Assembly: GCF_006517175.1 (NCBI RefSeq) | Contig: NZ_CP041186.1 | Coordinates: 620,001-684,000 of the forward strand | Length of the DNA stretch: 64,000 nt | Source of the DNA: Persicimonas caeni | GTDB lineage: Bacteria > Myxococcota_A > Bradymonadia > Bradymonadales > Bradymonadaceae | Direction of reading: 5' to 3' | Part shown: piece by piece, positions 24,699-33,760 of the stretch | How the letters are laid out: each line of letters starts with the position of its first letter | Position numbering within the stretch: the stretch's first letter is position 1 | Made by a program: the position numbers and the translations under genes | The notes under the pieces: generated by a model | Told to the model about the DNA's origin: nothing | Database searches by the model: none | The model's input: only the letters and a program-made list of their open reading frames with translations

Positions 24699-25760
24699 AT
24701 GGGAAAGAAACTCGACAGCGCACGTAACTTCTTTCGGAAGCTCAAGAAGAGCGAGCCCGCCCCCGTCTATTTTGTGTGGGGTGAAGAAACCTACATGCTC
24801 GACGAGGCGGTCGACGCGATCATCGAGCACGCCGCCCCCGGCGGAACCAACGACTTCAACTTCGACTCGTTCCACGGCCGCAACACCAGCGGCGAGTCGA
24901 TTGTGTCGGCTTGTGAGATGCTGCCGATGATGGTCGAGCGCCGGCTGGTCGTCGTTCGCGACGCCCAAGAGCTGCCGATGTCCGAGCTCGAGCAGCTCGG
25001 CTCGTATCTGGACGACCCGTCGCCCACGACCTGCCTGATCGTCCACGCGCGCACCGCGCAGAAGAAGCTCGACGGGCGCAAGTCGATCGTCAAAAAGCTC
25101 AAGAAGGCAGGCGTAAGCTGCGAGTTTGCGAGCCTCTACGAGAACGAAGTCGGCGAGATCCTGCACAAGCAGGCCGGCCGGCGCGATCTGCGGCTGACGC
25201 CGGCGGCGACCGCCTACCTCATCGAGGCGGTCGGCACCGACCTCGCCTCGCTCGACAAGGCGATGGACAAGCTCGATTTGTACGTCGGCCAGTCCGACCA
25301 ATCGCCGCGCCACGTCGACGACGACGTGGTGCGCGAGGTCGTCGCCGACACGAAGGTGCGCTCGGTCTTCGACCTGACCGACGCCTTGGGAGATCGCAAA
25401 TTCGAGGAGGCGCTCAAGATCTTGGACAGCATGCTGCTCAACGGTGAGCCGCCGCTTCGCATCCTGGCGATGATCGCCCGGCATTTCCGCATCGTCGCCA
25501 AGCTGCACGACCCGTCGGTGCGAAACGAGAGCCGCAACAACAAGGCGCGCGCCGTGGGTGTGGTCCCCTACTTTTTGAAGGACTACCAACGCCACGCGTC
25601 GAAGTTCTCCCCGCGCGACATCGAAGCGATTCGCGGCCGGCTGCTGGAGGTCGACACCGCGCTCAAGTCGAGCGGACTCGATGACCGAACGGTCATGGAG
25701 CGACTGCTGTACGATATCTGTTTTCGAGCCAACAAGTCTTCGAGTCGCGCTCACGGCTGA
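24699..25760 (+). CDS. holA: DNA polymerase III delta subunit
   Basis: A 353-residue clamp-loader subunit that opens the beta sliding clamp. It shows the family order: PVYFVWGEETYMLDEAVDAI at the N-terminus, DFNFDSFHGRNTSGESIVSACEMLPMM, RRLVVVRDAQEL, the lid region (LRLTPAATAYLIEAVGTDLASLDKAMDKL) and the collar region (VFDLTDALGDRKFEEALKILDSMLLNGEPPLRILAMIARHFR). Length is normal. The ATG at 24699 is used. It follows the LptE-like gene by 82 bases and is followed after 12 bases by an unrelated helical protein, so the chaperone-like cassette may share its transcript. Confidence 0.95.
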   Translation: MGKKLDSARNFFRKLKKSEPAPVYFVWGEETYMLDEAVDAIIEHAAPGGTNDFNFDSFHGRNTSGESIVSACEMLPMMVERRLVVVRDAQELPMSELEQLGSYLDDPSPTTCLIVHARTAQKKLDGRKSIVKKLKKAGVSCEFASLYENEVGEILHKQAGRRDLRLTPAATAYLIEAVGTDLASLDKAMDKLDLYVGQSDQSPRHVDDDVVREVVADTKVRSVFDLTDALGDRKFEEALKILDSMLLNGEPPLRILAMIARHFRIVAKLHDPSVRNESRNNKARAVGVVPYFLKDYQRHASKFSPRDIEAIRGRLLEVDTALKSSGLDDRTVMERLLYDICFRANKSSSRAHG

Positions 25761-25772
25761 CGAGGAAGATCG

Positions 25773-27077
25773 GTGGAGCACTGGACCCGACATCACCGCG
25801 CGCTGCTCAACGCGCTTCGAGCCGACGAGCTTGTCCCCAAGCTGGTCGCGCGGCTCTCTTTGGAGCGATGCGCTGCGCGCCCCGACGACGCTCGCCTGCT
25901 GCGCGACTGGATCGCCTCGCTGCGTCGAGACGCCGGCTGGGAGGTCCTCGAGCCACAACTCGACCGGCCGCGCGCCTTCCCCGACGCCTGGCGCCGCGCC
26001 GTCGAGGCGGGCTTCTCGCCGCGCACCGACCACCACCACGCCCTGCTCTTCGAGCGCTTCTGCAACGATCTGGTCGCCCAACAGGACATGGAGGTCGCAC
26101 GCTACGCCTGGGGCGAGTGCATCGATGCGTGGCTCAGGGTCTTCGCCTCCGATTATGTCGACGATCTTCTCGAGACGTTATCGGCCAAGCAGGACCACGT
26201 CCGACAGACTCTGTTGCTTCGCCTGCTCGACACACGTGAGGCCGAACTCGTCGAAGCGTTTCGACTCGACGGCGCTCGCGACGGCGACGACTTCGACCGC
26301 CGCCGCGCCATCTTTGGGTGGGAGGCGCTCGAGACCCTGCAGAAAAAGCTCGACGAGTCCTCGGCCGAGCACCCGGCGCTGTCGTGCCTGCGCGATCAGG
26401 TCGACCAAGCCTGCATCCGGCTGCGAAACAAGCTCGTCGGTCGATTCGACGCGATGATGGACGCCGTCGACCTGTCCGAGGATGACGCCGAGGCCGTCGT
26501 CTATCCGTTCCAGTGGATCCGCGAGGTGTGCACCATCGTGCCCATCGACGCGCGCATCGCCGCACGCGTCGTCGGCGCCGCGGTCGACATCGGCTGGAAG
26601 CTGCGCAAACTCGAAGTGGACGACGCCGACGACTTGATGAGCGAGTTGCTCGTGCTCGCCAGCCCCTTCAACGAGCAATTGTGCGGGTTTATCGACAGCG
26701 GCGAGGCCTTCGGCCACAACTCGACCTGCGCGGACTTCTTGGTCTTTCAAGGCGAGCAGCAAAGCTCGGGCGCGCGCCGCGAGAAACACTTCGAGCGTGC
26801 GCTCGAGATGTGCCCGGGCCACCGCAACGCCTCGATGATGCTGTCGTACGAGAAACTGCGCGAGGTCAGCGATCTGTTGCTTCGCATTCGCATGATGCCC
26901 GCGGCGCTCAAGCTGTTGCCCGGCGCCTCCGATCGCGTCGGCACGGTCTTCGAGAGCGCCACCGAGTTGCTCGACGACGCCGAGGCGCTGTTCCCGTCGA
27001 ACGAAACCATCGCCGAGTACCGCCACGAAATCGTGGCCGAAGCCGAGCGACTGGGCACCTCGCTCGAGGCCGAATAA
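25773..27077 (+). CDS. Uncharacterised helical protein, first gene of the Hsp70-like cassette
   Basis: A 434-residue protein with no signal peptide or membrane span and high helix content. No known domain is recognised. The C-terminal third (EKHFERALEMCPGHRNASMMLSYEKLREVSD, then ATELLDDAEALFPSNETIAEYRHEI) has TPR-like helix pairs. The GTG start at 25773 has GAGGA six to ten bases upstream and comes 12 bases after the holA stop. The next gene, encoding a J-like protein, starts 24 bases after its stop. The position suggests that it works with the Hsp70-like protein, perhaps as an adaptor or a substrate-holding subunit. That is inference from context only. Confidence 0.75.
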   Translation: MEHWTRHHRALLNALRADELVPKLVARLSLERCAARPDDARLLRDWIASLRRDAGWEVLEPQLDRPRAFPDAWRRAVEAGFSPRTDHHHALLFERFCNDLVAQQDMEVARYAWGECIDAWLRVFASDYVDDLLETLSAKQDHVRQTLLLRLLDTREAELVEAFRLDGARDGDDFDRRRAIFGWEALETLQKKLDESSAEHPALSCLRDQVDQACIRLRNKLVGRFDAMMDAVDLSEDDAEAVVYPFQWIREVCTIVPIDARIAARVVGAAVDIGWKLRKLEVDDADDLMSELLVLASPFNEQLCGFIDSGEAFGHNSTCADFLVFQGEQQSSGARREKHFERALEMCPGHRNASMMLSYEKLREVSDLLLRIRMMPAALKLLPGASDRVGTVFESATELLDDAEALFPSNETIAEYRHEIVAEAERLGTSLEAE

Positions 27078-27100
27078 ATGGACTGCAATGGTGACCAACC

Positions 27101-27538
27101 ATGAGCGATGAACGCGACGCACAAAACCCGTTCGACCGGCTCGGCGTCGACCCAACGATGACCCCGGAGCAGCTCACCGAGCGCCTGCGCCGGCTCGCCC
27201 AGCGCCTGCCGCCCGACGAGCGCGACGAGGTCCGCGCGCTGTGGCGAAAGCTCACCCTCAAGGACTCAGAGCGCGTCAAGTGGGCCTTCCTCGCCCACCC
27301 ACGCAGCGACGAAACGCCCGCCGAGCCCATCGACGAGTTGCGCGGGCGCGTGCCGCCGCTGGTCGACCGGCGCGACCCGCCGCCCCTCGAAGCCACCGTC
27401 TCCGACACGCTCCTGGCCTTCGGCTGCCCCTCCGCGCCCCCGGAGACCGTCCGCCCCGAGTCAGGCTTCACATCGATGGCAGAGGAAGGTCGATCGGCCC
27501 GAAACCAAGAACCAAGAACCAAGAACCAAAAACCATGA
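27101..27538 (+). CDS. Small J-domain-like protein without HPD, partner of the Hsp70-like gene
   Basis: A 145-residue protein. The first 70 residues resemble a J-domain (NPFDRLGVDPTMTPEQLTERLRRLAQRLPPDERDEV, then a helix ending RVKWAFLAHPRS), but the HPD tripeptide that stimulates Hsp70 ATPase is replaced by LPPDE. The second half is Pro/Arg-rich, and the last dozen residues (RNQEPRTKNQKP) are templated by an AACCAAG heptamer tract. Its TGA overlaps the ATG of the Hsp70-like gene (ATGA), so translation is probably coupled. As a degenerate J protein it could bind the Hsp70 without driving hydrolysis. The assignment rests on weak similarity and on neighbourhood. Confidence 0.68.
   Translation: MSDERDAQNPFDRLGVDPTMTPEQLTERLRRLAQRLPPDERDEVRALWRKLTLKDSERVKWAFLAHPRSDETPAEPIDELRGRVPPLVDRRDPPPLEATVSDTLLAFGCPSAPPETVRPESGFTSMAEEGRSARNQEPRTKNQKP
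27503..27534 (+). repeat. Heptanucleotide tandem repeat abutting an Hsp70-like start codon
   Basis: Four copies of AACCAAG (the fourth is AACCAAA) plus AACC, directly followed by the ATG at 27535. The period of seven is not a multiple of three, so copy-number change would shift the frame of the upstream J-like gene. The tract also takes the place of a ribosome site for the Hsp70-like gene. Related words occur at about 37400 and 37450. Confidence 0.85.
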
Positions 27539-30168
27539 TAGACCGACCCGTCGGCATCGATCTCGGCACCACCAACAGCGCCATCGCCCTGCTTCGGCCC
27601 GAAGGCGACGACCTGCTCTTGTATCAGGATCGGCTCCGTCGAAAGACCTTTCCGTCGATGGTCGGCTGGGAGCCTCAAAAGGAGGATTTCATCACCGGCT
27701 ACGAGGCGTGGAATCGGCGGGTCATGGAGCCGCAGCCGGTGGCTTCGATCAAGCGCAAGATGGGTACCCAGCAGCGCGTCGCGCTCGGCCCCCACGAGAT
27801 GCTCCCCGAGGAGGTCTCCTCGAAGATCTTGGAGAGCCTCGTGGGCGACATGCGCGCGTTTCTCGGCGATAAGGTCGACGCCTACCAAGACACGCACAAG
27901 CTGGAGGTCAGCCGCGCGGTGGTCACCGTGCCCGCCTACTTCGACGCCCCGCAGATCGAGGCGACCAAGCGCGCAGGCGAGCTCGCCGGGCTCGAAGTGC
28001 TCGGCCTGCTCCAGGAGCCGACCGCCGCGGCGATGTACTACGCCTGGAAGCACGGCATCGGCGACGGCAACTTCTTGGTGTACGACCTGGGCGGCGGCAC
28101 CTTCGACGTCTCCATTATCCGCTCGCTGATGGGCGAGTATCAGGTGCTCGCCATCGACGGCGACAACTACCTGGGCGGCGACGACTTCGACCGCCGGCTC
28201 GCCGAGATGTTTCGAAAGCACCTGGTCGACCAGGGCTACGAGCTCGACCTCGACGTGGCCAACAACGACGACGACCGCGTGCGGTTTACGCTGCTCGAGC
28301 GCGTGGCCCGCGAGGTCAAAGAGGCGCTGACCACCAGCGAGTTCCAGTACGTCGGCCGCCGCGACCTGTTCGAAGACCAGGCCGGCCAGCCGGTCACCCT
28401 CGACATGGAGGTGGGCCGCGAGGAGTTCGAGGAGCTCATCGAAGACCTCATCGACCAGTCGATCGAGGCGTGCGAACGCGCGCTCGACCAATCCCGTGAG
28501 CAGGCCGAAATCGGCCTGTCTGACATCGACTACGTGCTGCTGGTGGGCGGCTCGACGCACGTCCCGCTCGTGCAGCGCAAGGTGTCTGAGGCTCTGTGTG
28601 GCGGCAAGGACGGCGAGGACGGCGCGCGCGCCGAACGCCCGCTCATCGACGAGCCCGACACCTGCGTGGGGCTGGGCGCGGCCATCCACGCCGCCAACCT
28701 GTCGGGCGTGACCTGGATCGAACGCGAAGACGACGCGACGCGACGGCTGACGCTCACCTCACCGCTGTCGACCCGCCAGAGCTCGACCCACGTCGTCGGC
28801 CGCCTCGAAGGCGACCTACCGAACGGCATTCACTCCGCCGCGCTCATCGGACCGGGCGGTACGGTGAGCGCCGTTACCCGAGTGCGCGAGCGCACGGACG
28901 AGGACGACCAGACAAGCCTCGACTTCGAATTCGACGCCGTCGAGCTGGGTGATCCCAGCCGCCACGACTTCACCCTCGACTTCTGCGACGACAACGGCGA
29001 CGACCTCGTCTCCTTCGAGATCTTCTTGAAGCGACTCGACGCCGAGGCGCCCTACCGGCCCACCGGCAGCGCGCTGTCGAACCCGACGGTGCTCGCCAAG
29101 GACATCTACTTGGAGGTCGCCAGCGACGGCGCCGCCGAGCGCTTCAAGCTCCTCGAGCGCGGCACGAGCTTGCCCGCCGAGCGAAGCTTCCAGTTCTACA
29201 CCGCCGACAAGTCCGGCGCGGTCTTGTTGAGGCTGTTCCAGAACCGCTACCCGATTCGCACGATTCACTTGGACGTGCCCCACGACACCGAGGTGGGCAC
29301 GCCGGTCGACCTGACGGTCAAAGTCGACGAGTCGATGACGATGGTCGCCACCGGCGAAATCCGCGGGCAGACCTTTTGGGCGCAGATCGAGCCGCCGCCC
29401 GAGCGAAAGATGCGCGACTGGGCCGAGATCGAGGATCTCCTCGATGCGGCCGAAGAAGTGCGCGAAAAGCTGTGGGGCCTCGAGGCAAAGCTGTACGCCA
29501 AGAAGGTCGACTCGCTCCTGGCCGGCATCCGCGAGACCGCGCGCACCGACCCCGACAAGCTGCAGGTGCTCGTGCGCCGGCTCGAGGGCGAGCTCGAGGA
29601 TTATCGCACCCGCGACGTCGAGCTGACGCCGGCCTACTCGCGCTTCCAGACGCTGCTCAACGCCATCAAGCGCGTGGTCTACCGCGGCGACGACAGCCAG
29701 CCCCTGGGCCGCACGCTCGACGACTGGCGCGCCCACCTGAGCGAGGTCGAGGCCAACGCCGACGCCGCCTGGCGCGCCAAAGATCAAAAGGCGTGGAGTC
29801 AGGTCTTCGATCAGGTCCAGGCGACCTGGGAGAGCCTTGCCCAGGAGGAGTATCGCTTCACCGCCACGAACACGCCCGAGTACGTCCAACGGCTGTATCT
29901 GGGGCTGAGCCGACGCATCGAGGAACTCAAAGAGACGCTCGACGAGTTCGCGCTCGCCGGCAACCCCGAGACCGCCAAGCTGCAGCGCCGCGAGATCATG
30001 CATATCCAGGCCGAGCTCGAGGACAACGTCGAAGAGCCCCTGTACGAGCTCGACCCGCAAGACAACCCCGGCGAGCTCAAGCCCAAGCTCGCCCGCTTGG
30101 CCGAAATCTTGGCGCGCCTCGAAAAGCGCGTCGACGAACTGCCCACTCTGGGACTGGTGCGCCGATGA
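27535..30168 (+). CDS. Enlarged Hsp70-like ATPase
   Basis: An 877-residue Hsp70-family protein, about 240 residues longer than DnaK. The ATPase core has GIDLGTTNSAIAL at residues 7-19, the PAYFDAPQIEATKRAGELAG segment, LQEPTAAAMYY, the phosphate-2 loop LVYDLGGGTFDVSII and the adenosine motif VLLVGGSTHVPLVQ. After about residue 400 a beta-type region (about 400-620) replaces the standard substrate domain. A long helical C-terminus follows (WAEIEDLLDAAEEVREKLWG onward). Start at 27535 overlaps the J-like stop as ATGA with no ribosome site, so it depends on coupling. Stop overlaps the next start as ATGA. Clients are unknown; the extension may bind the helical partners. Confidence 0.9.
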   Translation: MIDRPVGIDLGTTNSAIALLRPEGDDLLLYQDRLRRKTFPSMVGWEPQKEDFITGYEAWNRRVMEPQPVASIKRKMGTQQRVALGPHEMLPEEVSSKILESLVGDMRAFLGDKVDAYQDTHKLEVSRAVVTVPAYFDAPQIEATKRAGELAGLEVLGLLQEPTAAAMYYAWKHGIGDGNFLVYDLGGGTFDVSIIRSLMGEYQVLAIDGDNYLGGDDFDRRLAEMFRKHLVDQGYELDLDVANNDDDRVRFTLLERVAREVKEALTTSEFQYVGRRDLFEDQAGQPVTLDMEVGREEFEELIEDLIDQSIEACERALDQSREQAEIGLSDIDYVLLVGGSTHVPLVQRKVSEALCGGKDGEDGARAERPLIDEPDTCVGLGAAIHAANLSGVTWIEREDDATRRLTLTSPLSTRQSSTHVVGRLEGDLPNGIHSAALIGPGGTVSAVTRVRERTDEDDQTSLDFEFDAVELGDPSRHDFTLDFCDDNGDDLVSFEIFLKRLDAEAPYRPTGSALSNPTVLAKDIYLEVASDGAAERFKLLERGTSLPAERSFQFYTADKSGAVLLRLFQNRYPIRTIHLDVPHDTEVGTPVDLTVKVDESMTMVATGEIRGQTFWAQIEPPPERKMRDWAEIEDLLDAAEEVREKLWGLEAKLYAKKVDSLLAGIRETARTDPDKLQVLVRRLEGELEDYRTRDVELTPAYSRFQTLLNAIKRVVYRGDDSQPLGRTLDDWRAHLSEVEANADAAWRAKDQKAWSQVFDQVQATWESLAQEEYRFTATNTPEYVQRLYLGLSRRIEELKETLDEFALAGNPETAKLQRREIMHIQAELEDNVEEPLYELDPQDNPGELKPKLARLAEILARLEKRVDELPTLGLVRR

Positions 30169-31814
30169 GCCCGATTGCCGACACAGACACTTCGATGGCG
30201 ACGACGCCCACATTTGCCACCCTCGAGAACGAGATCGACGGGGTCGTGGCCAACGCGCGCATCTCGTTCGCGCTGACCACCGCCCAACGCGCCGCCGAGC
30301 ACGGCGAGTGGTCGCGCGCGGTGGAGTCGCTCGAGAAGCTCGCCGAGAAGTTGAGCACCTGGGACGTCCCCCGCGAGGCGTGGTGTGAGTTGCTCGTCGC
30401 GGCCGCCTGGTACGCCGTGCGCGGCTCGAACGTCGCCGCGCTCACGCCGCTCTTCGAAGGCTTCGCCGAGCGCGCCTGGCCCGGTCCCAAACACGCGAAA
30501 GACCGCCAGTCGATGCCCTGGGAGTTGCAGGAGGCCTTCGACGAAGCCGATCGACGCGGCCGCTACGACGCCGGCCACAGGCTCGGCCGCCTGGTCACCG
30601 CCCTCTACCCGAGCTGCCCCCTGGGGAGCTACGCCACGGCGCATTTCGCCGAGCGCAACGCCCAGATCCACGGCCACAACGTCGACACCGCCGAGGTCGC
30701 CGCCGACTTCGAGCAGGCCGCCCAACTCGCCGACGCCCTCGACATGCCGGCGACGAAGGAGCGCGCCCTGCTTCGGGCCGGCGCCCTGAGGCTTCGCACG
30801 GGGACGGGACGCGAGCGCGGCCGGGAGCTGATGCGCGAGGTCGACCCGGCCCACTTCGACCGACCCGACCGCCTCTGGTACGCCGTCGGCATGGCCCACA
30901 GCCCCTTTTGGCTCGACCGCGTGCGTGCCGCCGACGCCGTGCTCGCCGTCGCCGAGCAAGACGCCGATCCCGACCAAAAACCCGCGCGCGACACGACCGA
31001 CACCGCCGCATACCTACTCGACTGCGCCCCCATCGAGCTCCAACCCCTCGAAATCGACCGCTTCGAGGCCCTCGCCGACGCACTCGGCGGCCAGGCCAAG
31101 GAGCTCAAGCTTCGCTCCCACCTCGAAGGCATCGCCTCGGCGCCGGCCACCCAGGCCGGCGAGGCGGCCGATATCTTGGCGCAATCCTACGGCGACGACG
31201 CCACCGACGCCGAGCGCGCCCAGATCGCGTTTTGCCGGGCCGCGAGCGATCTGGTGGCCGACGGCGAGCACACCGGCCTCGACGAAGGCACGGTCGAGCG
31301 CGTCCGCAACGCGTTCCCCGTGGCGGCCAAGGTCCTCGAGGTCCTCGAGCCCGCCGTCCGAGCGGACGCCCCCAAGCTGGCCACCGCGTTGGGTGAGCTC
31401 GAGGGACTCTTCCGCAAACGCGGGCCTGCGAAACGCAATCTGGGCGCGCTCGGCCCCATCGCCCTGCTCTGGCCGCACGTCCTCCCCTTGCTGCGCGAGC
31501 TTCGCGACGACGAAGACGTCGACCCGACGACGGTGCGACGCATCGAAGCCTCCACCAAGGAAATCCTCACCCGCTGGCTCCCCAAGGCCGCCACCCCGGG
31601 CTACGGATGGTGGGCCCTCGCCGCCAACCTACTCACCCACGACCTCCCCGACGCCGCCGCCCAGGCCGCACGCCGCGCCCTCGACCACGGCGAATCGGTC
31701 GGCGACGACCTCGAACGCCGCGTCATCGCCGCCATACTCGACCGCGCCGTGCGCGGCGGTGAGCCCGAGGCGATGCTGGAGTGGTTGGAGGTGGCGGAGG
31801 CGTTGAGGCCGTGA
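30165..31814 (+). CDS. Uncharacterised TPR-like protein, last gene of the Hsp70-like cassette
   Basis: A 549-residue all-helical protein without signal peptide. Its N-terminal part (TLENEIDGVVANARISFAL, then AEHGEWSRAVESLEKLAEKL) and several later helix pairs resemble TPR repeats, but no catalytic motif is visible. The ATG at 30165 overlaps the stop of the Hsp70-like gene (ATGA), so the two are translated as a unit. The frame upstream of 30165 is an out-of-frame reading of the Hsp70-like gene. It is the fourth gene of the cassette, and a repeat-rich non-coding island follows it. A role as an Hsp70 co-chaperone or assembly factor is an inference. Confidence 0.75.
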   Translation: MSPIADTDTSMATTPTFATLENEIDGVVANARISFALTTAQRAAEHGEWSRAVESLEKLAEKLSTWDVPREAWCELLVAAAWYAVRGSNVAALTPLFEGFAERAWPGPKHAKDRQSMPWELQEAFDEADRRGRYDAGHRLGRLVTALYPSCPLGSYATAHFAERNAQIHGHNVDTAEVAADFEQAAQLADALDMPATKERALLRAGALRLRTGTGRERGRELMREVDPAHFDRPDRLWYAVGMAHSPFWLDRVRAADAVLAVAEQDADPDQKPARDTTDTAAYLLDCAPIELQPLEIDRFEALADALGGQAKELKLRSHLEGIASAPATQAGEAADILAQSYGDDATDAERAQIAFCRAASDLVADGEHTGLDEGTVERVRNAFPVAAKVLEVLEPAVRADAPKLATALGELEGLFRKRGPAKRNLGALGPIALLWPHVLPLLRELRDDEDVDPTTVRRIEASTKEILTRWLPKAATPGYGWWALAANLLTHDLPDAAAQAARRALDHGESVGDDLERRVIAAILDRAVRGGEPEAMLEWLEVAEALRP

Positions 31815-31863
31815 GGCCGCTGAGGGCACGGAACCACGTTCCCCGACGAAGCCCATTCCATGC

Positions 31864-32104
31864 GGCTCTGCGCTGGCCTCGACCAGCGCTGGAAGCGCTG
31901 CCTCCGAACTCGACGCGATCGGCAGTTCGGCTCCAGAACCACGCTCGTTAACACGACCCCCAAATCGTAGTTTGTCCGCTCAAATAGACGTTCGGGCTCT
32001 GCAGAATGTTCGATACGAACACCTTGCAAGGCCGCGGCGCTATTTGGGCAGACAAACGACAATTTGGGGGTCGTTTTGTTGGGGCGTTTGGGTGGTTGAA
32101 GCGA
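31864..32104. repeat. Composite palindromic repeat, long copy
   Basis: Part of the 31815-32651 non-coding island. It starts GGCTCTGCGCTGGCCTCGAC and contains the inverted arms 31954-31987 (CGACCCCCAAATC end outward) and 32040-32073, the same 34-base arm family found around the transposase at 47994, but with the opposite outward orientation. It ends GGTGGTTGAAGCG. A second, shortened copy is at 32502-32651. Confidence 0.85.
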
Positions 32105-32177
32105 GGAAACGGGGTCAGCCCCCGTGTTTCTGGGCTGGGGCTCCTCGTTCAGTCGGGCTCTTTCGCTCGAAGGTGAG

Positions 32178-32220
32178 TCGACCACGTTCGGGGGCCGAGA
32201 CGGCCCCCGAACGTGGTCGA
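32178..32220. repeat. Perfect 19-bp hairpin with five-base loop
   Basis: TCGACCACGTTCGGGGGCC (32178-32196) and its exact reverse complement (32202-32220) around GAGAC. No T-run follows, so it is not a classical terminator. The ACGTGGTC words also occur inside the palindromic repeats at 46000-48900. Confidence 0.9.
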
Positions 32221-32271
32221 GCCGCGAACGGTTTCAGACATCGTACTTCTCGGTCAACTGCCCCCGTAATC

Positions 32272-32403
<132 letters not shown>

Positions 32404-32501
32404 GGCTGTTGCAGTTGTCAGCGGTCACACAGCCGATCACGATCACGGACGGAGCGTACTGCGCTCCGAGCCCCGAAATGGTGGCAGACACCGTGCTTCT
32501 C

Positions 32502-32651
32502 GGCTCTGCGCTGGCCTCGACCAGCGCTGGAAGCGCTGCCTCCGAACTCGACGCGAGCGGCAATTCGGTTCCAAAACCACGCACCATAACACGACCCCCA
32601 AATCGCAGATTTGGGGGTCGTTTTGTTGGGGGCGTCTGGGTGGTTGAAGCG
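32502..32651. repeat. Composite palindromic repeat, collapsed copy
   Basis: Matches 31864-31966 and the 32074-32104 end of the long copy, but the central part is lost, leaving CGACCCCCAAATC GCA GATTTGGGGGTCG (32592-32620), a perfect 13-bp stem with a three-base loop. It ends one base before the stop codon of the gene at 32652. Confidence 0.88.
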
Positions 32652-33758
32652 CTAAAATCCCTTCGGCAGGTGCTTTAGCGCCGCCTCGAGCCCCTCGACG
32701 GCGCTCTCCTCGGCCGCGCACGCCTTCGTATAGGTGCGCCACAACTCCTGCAAATCGTCGCGCGTAAGCGCCCCGCCCTCTTGCCGGCCCTCTCGCCAGC
32801 TCACCAGGTGCTCGGCGACCTCCTCGTAAGCATCGGCGGCCTGGCCGAGCGCCTCTTCGACGGCCTGGCGGGCGTCGAGGTCGAGGTCCGAGCCCGACAG
32901 GAAGTCGGCCGACCAGACCGGCAGGCGGCGAGCGGCGGCGTGGCGGGCGCGCACCAGCCCATCGATGTGGGCGAGGACCCAGCGGCGGAAGGGGTCGCCC
33001 TCCCGCCAGTCGGTGTCCTTCTCGCCGAAGCTGTCGAGGAGTCCCAAGAAGGACTCGAAGCCGCGCAGGCCGGGGGCGTAATTGTCGCGGGTCTCCTGGC
33101 TGAACTCTTTGTGCTGGCGAGCGTGCTTGGCGACCCAGCGCAACACGCGTTGGCGCTGGCGGGTGTGCGACGAGGCCCACTCGGGCGCCTCGCCCGGCCG
33201 GGCGATGAGCATCCAGTTGTTGAAGGAGGGGTCGTCGCCCTGGAAGTCCTGCAGCCCGGTCACGTCGACCGTGGCGATCTCGCGGCTGCCCGCGCGGATG
33301 ACCTCGAGGGTCTGCTCGCGGGGCTCGAAGCGGTAGCCGACGACGAGCACCGGCCCCAGCGGCCCGCCGGCGCCCAGGGTCACCACCGGGCGTCCGCTGG
33401 CGATCTCGAATTGCAAGAGCTTCCAGAAGTCGTTGCGGCCGATGCCGTTGAACTCTTTGACGTCCCAGCCCGAGTAGTAGCTGAGCGACTCGAAGGGCCC
33501 GTAGTTGCAGATGAGCTCGCCGAGCGCCGAGAAGGCTTTGGGGTCTTCGAGCTGATTGTACTCGGGCTCGTAGACGTAGTTTTTGAAGGCGACCGCCGAC
33601 ACGGCCAGCAGCTCGTCGAGGGCGAGCGCGTCGGGCATTTCGTCGGCGAGCACGTAGGACATGATGGCGTGGACGCCTTCGACGAGGCCGACGAGGCCTT
33701 CGGAGAGTTCGAACGGGGTGATGTCGACGCGGGCTTGCGTCGGAAGTGTGGTGTGCAT
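32652..33758 (-). CDS. Uncharacterised protein downstream of mgtE
   Basis: A 368-residue cytoplasmic-looking protein with no family I can name with certainty. The middle (GELICNYGPFESLSYYSGWD, GRPVVTLGAGGPLGPVLVVGYRF, then EVIRAGSREIATVDVTGLQDFQGDDPSFNNWMLI) recalls the C39-peptidase-like fold of BtrH_N proteins, where a conserved Gly-Tyr strand follows a His or Gly. No Cys-His pair is obvious, so catalysis is doubtful. The C-terminal 120 residues are helical. It starts two bases after the mgtE stop, so it is almost surely co-transcribed with it. The stop codon directly abuts the palindromic repeat. Confidence 0.72.
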   Translation of the reverse strand: MHTTLPTQARVDITPFELSEGLVGLVEGVHAIMSYVLADEMPDALALDELLAVSAVAFKNYVYEPEYNQLEDPKAFSALGELICNYGPFESLSYYSGWDVKEFNGIGRNDFWKLLQFEIASGRPVVTLGAGGPLGPVLVVGYRFEPREQTLEVIRAGSREIATVDVTGLQDFQGDDPSFNNWMLIARPGEAPEWASSHTRQRQRVLRWVAKHARQHKEFSQETRDNYAPGLRGFESFLGLLDSFGEKDTDWREGDPFRRWVLAHIDGLVRARHAAARRLPVWSADFLSGSDLDLDARQAVEEALGQAADAYEEVAEHLVSWREGRQEGGALTRDDLQELWRTYTKACAAEESAVEGLEAALKHLPKGF

Positions 33759-33760
33759 AG

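Noticed and set aside
28816-30213. A 465-codon open frame on the - strand
   Set aside because: Antisense of the Hsp70-like gene; codon pattern fits the + strand gene.
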